Shown: one piece after another, positions 61,771-64,000 of the stretch
Numbering within the stretch: the first letter of the stretch is position 1
Layout: every line of letters begins with the position of its first letter
Assembly (NCBI RefSeq): GCF_937960835.1
Contig: NZ_CALGPC010000013.1
Span: forward strand, 1-64,000
DNA: 64,000 nucleotides
Source: an uncultured Ferrovibrio sp.
Lineage (GTDB): Bacteria; Pseudomonadota; Alphaproteobacteria; Ferrovibrionales; Ferrovibrionaceae
Direction: 5' to 3'
Made by a program: the position numbers and the translations under genes
The notes under the pieces: generated by a model
What the model was told of the DNA's origin: nothing
Databases searched by the model: none
The model's input: only the letters and a program-made list of their open reading frames with translations

Positions 61771-62175
61771 ATGTCACTCATCGAGAAACTTGGTCCCCTG
61801 GTGGGCCGCATTCTGATCGCGCTGCTGTTCATCCCGGCGGGCATCGGCAAGATTTCGGGCTTCGAAGGCACGGTCGGCTATATCGCTTCGAAGAACTTGC
61901 CTTTGCCGGAGGTTGCCGCCGTCGGCACGATCATCGTCGAAGTGCTCGTCGCTTTGGCGCTGCTGATCGGCTTCAAGGCCCGCTGGGCTGCCCTGATCCT
62001 GGCCGCCTTCACGGTCGCCGCCGCGGTTCTGTTCCACAATTACTGGGCGATGAGCGATGCCGCGATGGCCGGCACCAACAAGATCATGTTCTACAAGAAT
62101 CTCGCAATCACCGGCGGCCTGCTATTCATCGCCGCCTTCGGTCCCGGTCCGCTGTCGTTCGACCGGCGCCGCTGA
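61771..62175 (+). CDS. DoxX family membrane protein
   Basis: The 134-residue integral membrane protein has four predicted helices: about 8-24, 43-63, 67-88 and 108-124. It carries the DoxX signature RILIALLFIPAGIGKISGFEG near the N-terminus and FKARWAALILAAFTVAAAVLFHNYW. DoxX proteins are linked to quinone or thiosulfate oxidation and redox homeostasis, but no single activity is established. AAGGAAG precedes the ATG. Confidence 0.9.
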   Translation: MSLIEKLGPLVGRILIALLFIPAGIGKISGFEGTVGYIASKNLPLPEVAAVGTIIVEVLVALALLIGFKARWAALILAAFTVAAAVLFHNYWAMSDAAMAGTNKIMFYKNLAITGGLLFIAAFGPGPLSFDRRR

Positions 62176-62189
62176 CACCGCTTTGATCA

Positions 62190-62213
62190 ACCGGGCCGGG
62201 AAACCGGCCCGGT
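62190..62213. terminator. Bidirectional hairpin between doxX and the LysR gene
   Basis: ACCGGGCCGG-GAAA-CCGGCCCGGT is a perfect 10-bp stem closed by a GAAA tetraloop, between two convergent genes. Confidence 0.75.
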
Positions 62214-62227
62214 GTTGAGGCGAGCGG

Positions 62228-63145
62228 TCAGGCCGCCTCGTCCTTCTTCTTGGAAACGTCTTCCACCAGCCAGTCGCGCATCGCCTTGATGCGCGGCGCA
62301 TCCGCCATGTGCTGCAGGCAGACGAACCAGTAGCCGTTGGTCAGCGCCAGCGGCGTGGTGTCGAACAGGGTCTGCAGCCGTCCGGCGGCGATCTCCTCGG
62401 CCACCAGTTCCGGGTCCATCACCGCAACCCCCATGCCCTGCACGGCGGCCTGGATGGCATAGGAGCGCGTTTCGAACATCGGCCCCACGGTGGGGTCGAT
62501 CGCCTTGTCCTTCACCCCGGCGGCATTGAGCCAGATACGCCAGTCGTCGCGCCGGTTCTGCGAATGCAGCAGCTTCTGCCCCTTCAGGTCTGAGGGGGTC
62601 TTCAGCATGGCGGCCAGCTTGGGCGCGGCCACCGGCACCAGCGATTCCGAGAACAGCCGGGTGGCGTTCAGGCCGGGCCAGTCGCCGTCGCCATGGCGGA
62701 TGGCGCAGTCGATCCCCTCGCGTTCCAGATCGGCCGGCTTGATCGAGGTGGTGATGCGGACCTCGATATCCGGGTATTTCTCCTGGAACCGCGGCAGGCG
62801 CGGAATGAACCAGCGCATCGCAAAGGTGGACAGCATGGACACCGTCAGCGTGCCCTCGCCGCGCCGCGCTTCCAGCTTGGACAGCGCGCTGGCCAGATGG
62901 TCGAAGCCCTCCTGCACGTCGGGCAGGATGAGCTGCCCCTCGGTGGACAGGACCAGGCCCTTCTTGGTGCGGTGGAACAGCGGCACGCCCAGCAGTTCCT
63001 CCAGCTGGCGGATCTGATGGGAAATCGCCGACAGGGTGACCGACAGTTCCTCGGCCGCAGCGGTGAAATTGAGGTGCCGGCCGGCCGCCTCGAAGGCTTT
63101 CAGGGCATTGAGGGGCAGCAGACGGCGGCTGGGAAGGTGAGGCAT
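62228..63145 (-). CDS. LysR-family transcriptional regulator (GcvA-like)
   Basis: The 305-residue protein has the winged helix-turn-helix LPLNALKAFEAAGRHLNFTAAAEELSVTLSAISHQIRQLEELLG, then a type 2 periplasmic-binding effector domain (LSTFAMRWFIPRLPRFQEKYPDIEVR). It belongs to the same GcvA subgroup as the gene at 2622-3542. It is divergent from leuC, 169 bp between starts, and convergent with doxX. Its targets may be itself and leuC or a distant locus. A palindromic ATTTAAAT lies at 63171-63178. Confidence 0.92.
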   Translation of the reverse strand: MPHLPSRRLLPLNALKAFEAAGRHLNFTAAAEELSVTLSAISHQIRQLEELLGVPLFHRTKKGLVLSTEGQLILPDVQEGFDHLASALSKLEARRGEGTLTVSMLSTFAMRWFIPRLPRFQEKYPDIEVRITTSIKPADLEREGIDCAIRHGDGDWPGLNATRLFSESLVPVAAPKLAAMLKTPSDLKGQKLLHSQNRRDDWRIWLNAAGVKDKAIDPTVGPMFETRSYAIQAAVQGMGVAVMDPELVAEEIAAGRLQTLFDTTPLALTNGYWFVCLQHMADAPRIKAMRDWLVEDVSKKKDEAA

Positions 63146-63271
63146 GGAAATTCTTTTAAGCCGGAGGCGAATTTAAATCCACCGGATGCCACGGAAATCA
63201 GACTGGACGCGGGCGGGGCGGTCGGCTTGAATTCTGGCCCCTTGGGGGAATGCCCTATTCCAGGCCACAAT

Positions 63272-63300
63272 ACAGTTCAAGACAATTGGACAGTTCAAGA
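63272..63300. repeat. 11-bp direct repeat before leuC
   Basis: ACAGTTCAAGA occurs at 63272-63282 and 63290-63300 (period 18 bp), just upstream of the leuC start. It may be a regulator site or another short duplication. Confidence 0.6.
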
Positions 63301-63314
63301 AGATCGGACCAGCC

Positions 63315-64000
63315 ATGACCGCGCCGCGCACGTTATACGACAAGATCTGGGACAGCCATCTGGTCGATATGGACGACCAGGGGAACGGTCTCCTCTATAT
63401 CGACCTGCATCTGGTTCATGAAGTGACCTCGCCGCAGGCCTTCGCCGGCCTGCGCGCCGCCGGCCGCAAGGTGCGCCGCCCCGACCGCACGGTGGCGGTG
63501 CCCGATCATAACGTGCCGACCACGCCGGACCGTGCCAAGTTCGTCTTCGAGGACGAGGAGGCCAGGATCCAGGTCGAAACCCTGGATCGGAATGCCAAGG
63601 AATTCGGCGTCAACTACTACCCGATGAACGATATCAACCAGGGTATCGTCCATATCGTCGGCCCCGAGCAGGGCTTCACCCAGCCGGGCATGACCATCGT
63701 CTGCGGCGACAGCCATACCTCGACGCACGGCGCCTTCGGCGCGCTGGCCTTCGGTATCGGCACATCGGAGGTTGAGCATGTGCTGGCGACCCAGACGCTG
63801 CAGCAGCGGCGCGCCAAGAACATGCGCATCGACATCGACGGCACGCTCGGCCCGGGCGTGACCGCAAAGGACATCATCCTCGCCATCATCGGCAAGATCG
63901 GCACCGCCGGCGGCACCGGCTATGTCATGGAATATACCGGCAGCGCCATCCGCAGCCTGTCGATGGAAGGCCGCATGACGGTCTGCAACATGTCGATCGA
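63315..64000 (+). CDS. leuC: 3-isopropylmalate dehydratase large subunit (5' part, cut by the window edge)
   Basis: The first 228 residues of the aconitase-family enzyme of leucine synthesis are present: TLYDKIWDSHLV, LLYIDLHLVHEVTSPQAFAGL, VPDHNVPT, VCGDSHTSTHGAFGALAFGIGTSEVEHVLATQTL and GTGYVMEYTGSAIRSLSMEGRMTVCNMSI. The iron-sulfur cysteines further on lie beyond the window. leuC after rplS is common gene order in Rhodospirillales. The frame is open to the edge. Confidence 0.95.
   Translation, partial: MTAPRTLYDKIWDSHLVDMDDQGNGLLYIDLHLVHEVTSPQAFAGLRAAGRKVRRPDRTVAVPDHNVPTTPDRAKFVFEDEEARIQVETLDRNAKEFGVNYYPMNDINQGIVHIVGPEQGFTQPGMTIVCGDSHTSTHGAFGALAFGIGTSEVEHVLATQTLQQRRAKNMRIDIDGTLGPGVTAKDIILAIIGKIGTAGGTGYVMEYTGSAIRSLSMEGRMTVCNMSI

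Overview
The window is a GC-rich chromosomal segment of an alphaproteobacterium. The partial 16S rRNA, the gene orders (ffh-rpsP-rimM-trmD-rplS followed by leuC; argH-lptM-lysA-TIGR02302; dnaX-ybaB-recR; metX-metW), a CpdR-type receiver and an EcfG-type stress promoter all fit this class, most likely Rhodospirillales or a close relative. The genus cannot be fixed from sequence inspection. Nearly all of the window is core chromosome. I see no prophage, insertion sequence, CRISPR array or tRNA.

Layout. 1-0.8 kb: 5' end of a 16S rRNA gene (minus strand) with leader and a strong P1-like promoter. 1.2-9 kb: M23 endopeptidase, LysR regulator divergent from a rhodanese-GST pair, a PLP trans-sulfuration enzyme whose Shine-Dalgarno sits in a perfect hairpin, and clpB with a heat-shock-like promoter. 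9-15 kb: an accessory-looking stretch rich in short tandem repeats, with pirin, a SnoaL-like protein, an orphan lipoprotein, a glycosyltransferase and an asparagine synthase-like amidotransferase. 15-24 kb: etfBA with 3-hydroxybutyryl-CoA dehydrogenase, then tlpA divergent from argH-lptM-lysA-TIGR02302-VOC. 24-30 kb: cpdR, a zinc-ribbon membrane protein, and the ftsE-ftsX-HAD-ydcF-plsC-GNAT operon. 30-39 kb: an Old Yellow Enzyme, class II ribonucleotide reductase, HAD plus acyl-CoA synthetase, chaC, an EamA exporter and a DUF2125 protein. 39-46 kb: aromatic amino acid genes (chorismate mutase, hisC, tyrC), metX-metW and gloB. 45.8-50 kb: dnaX-ybaB-recR, the SRP RNA gene and nudC. 50-55 kb: an AbrB/Doc toxin-antitoxin pair, a MetX-like hydrolase, meaB and two poorly known genes. 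55-58.5 kb: the ffh-ribosomal protein operon. 58.6-64 kb: a hemerythrin/ferritin-like operon, GST, DoxX, a LysR regulator and the 5' part of leuC.

Functional links. Protein export is represented twice: the SRP RNA gene and its protein Ffh lie about 6 kb apart. The chorismate mutase-hisC-tyrC run leads toward tyrosine, and metX/metW make and regulate O-acylhomoserine formation. ftsEX sits with envelope enzymes such as plsC.

The most interesting items are: (i) a two-gene iron-protein operon (tandem ferritin-like protein plus a hemerythrin with a histone-like basic tail) behind an exact EcfG general-stress promoter motif; (ii) the hairpin that sequesters the ribosome-binding site of the PLP enzyme; (iii) an AbrB-Doc toxin-antitoxin pair with a perfect 18-bp operator at its promoter; (iv) a recurring habit of 11-21 bp tandem duplications at gene ends and in promoters, some of which have entered coding sequence.
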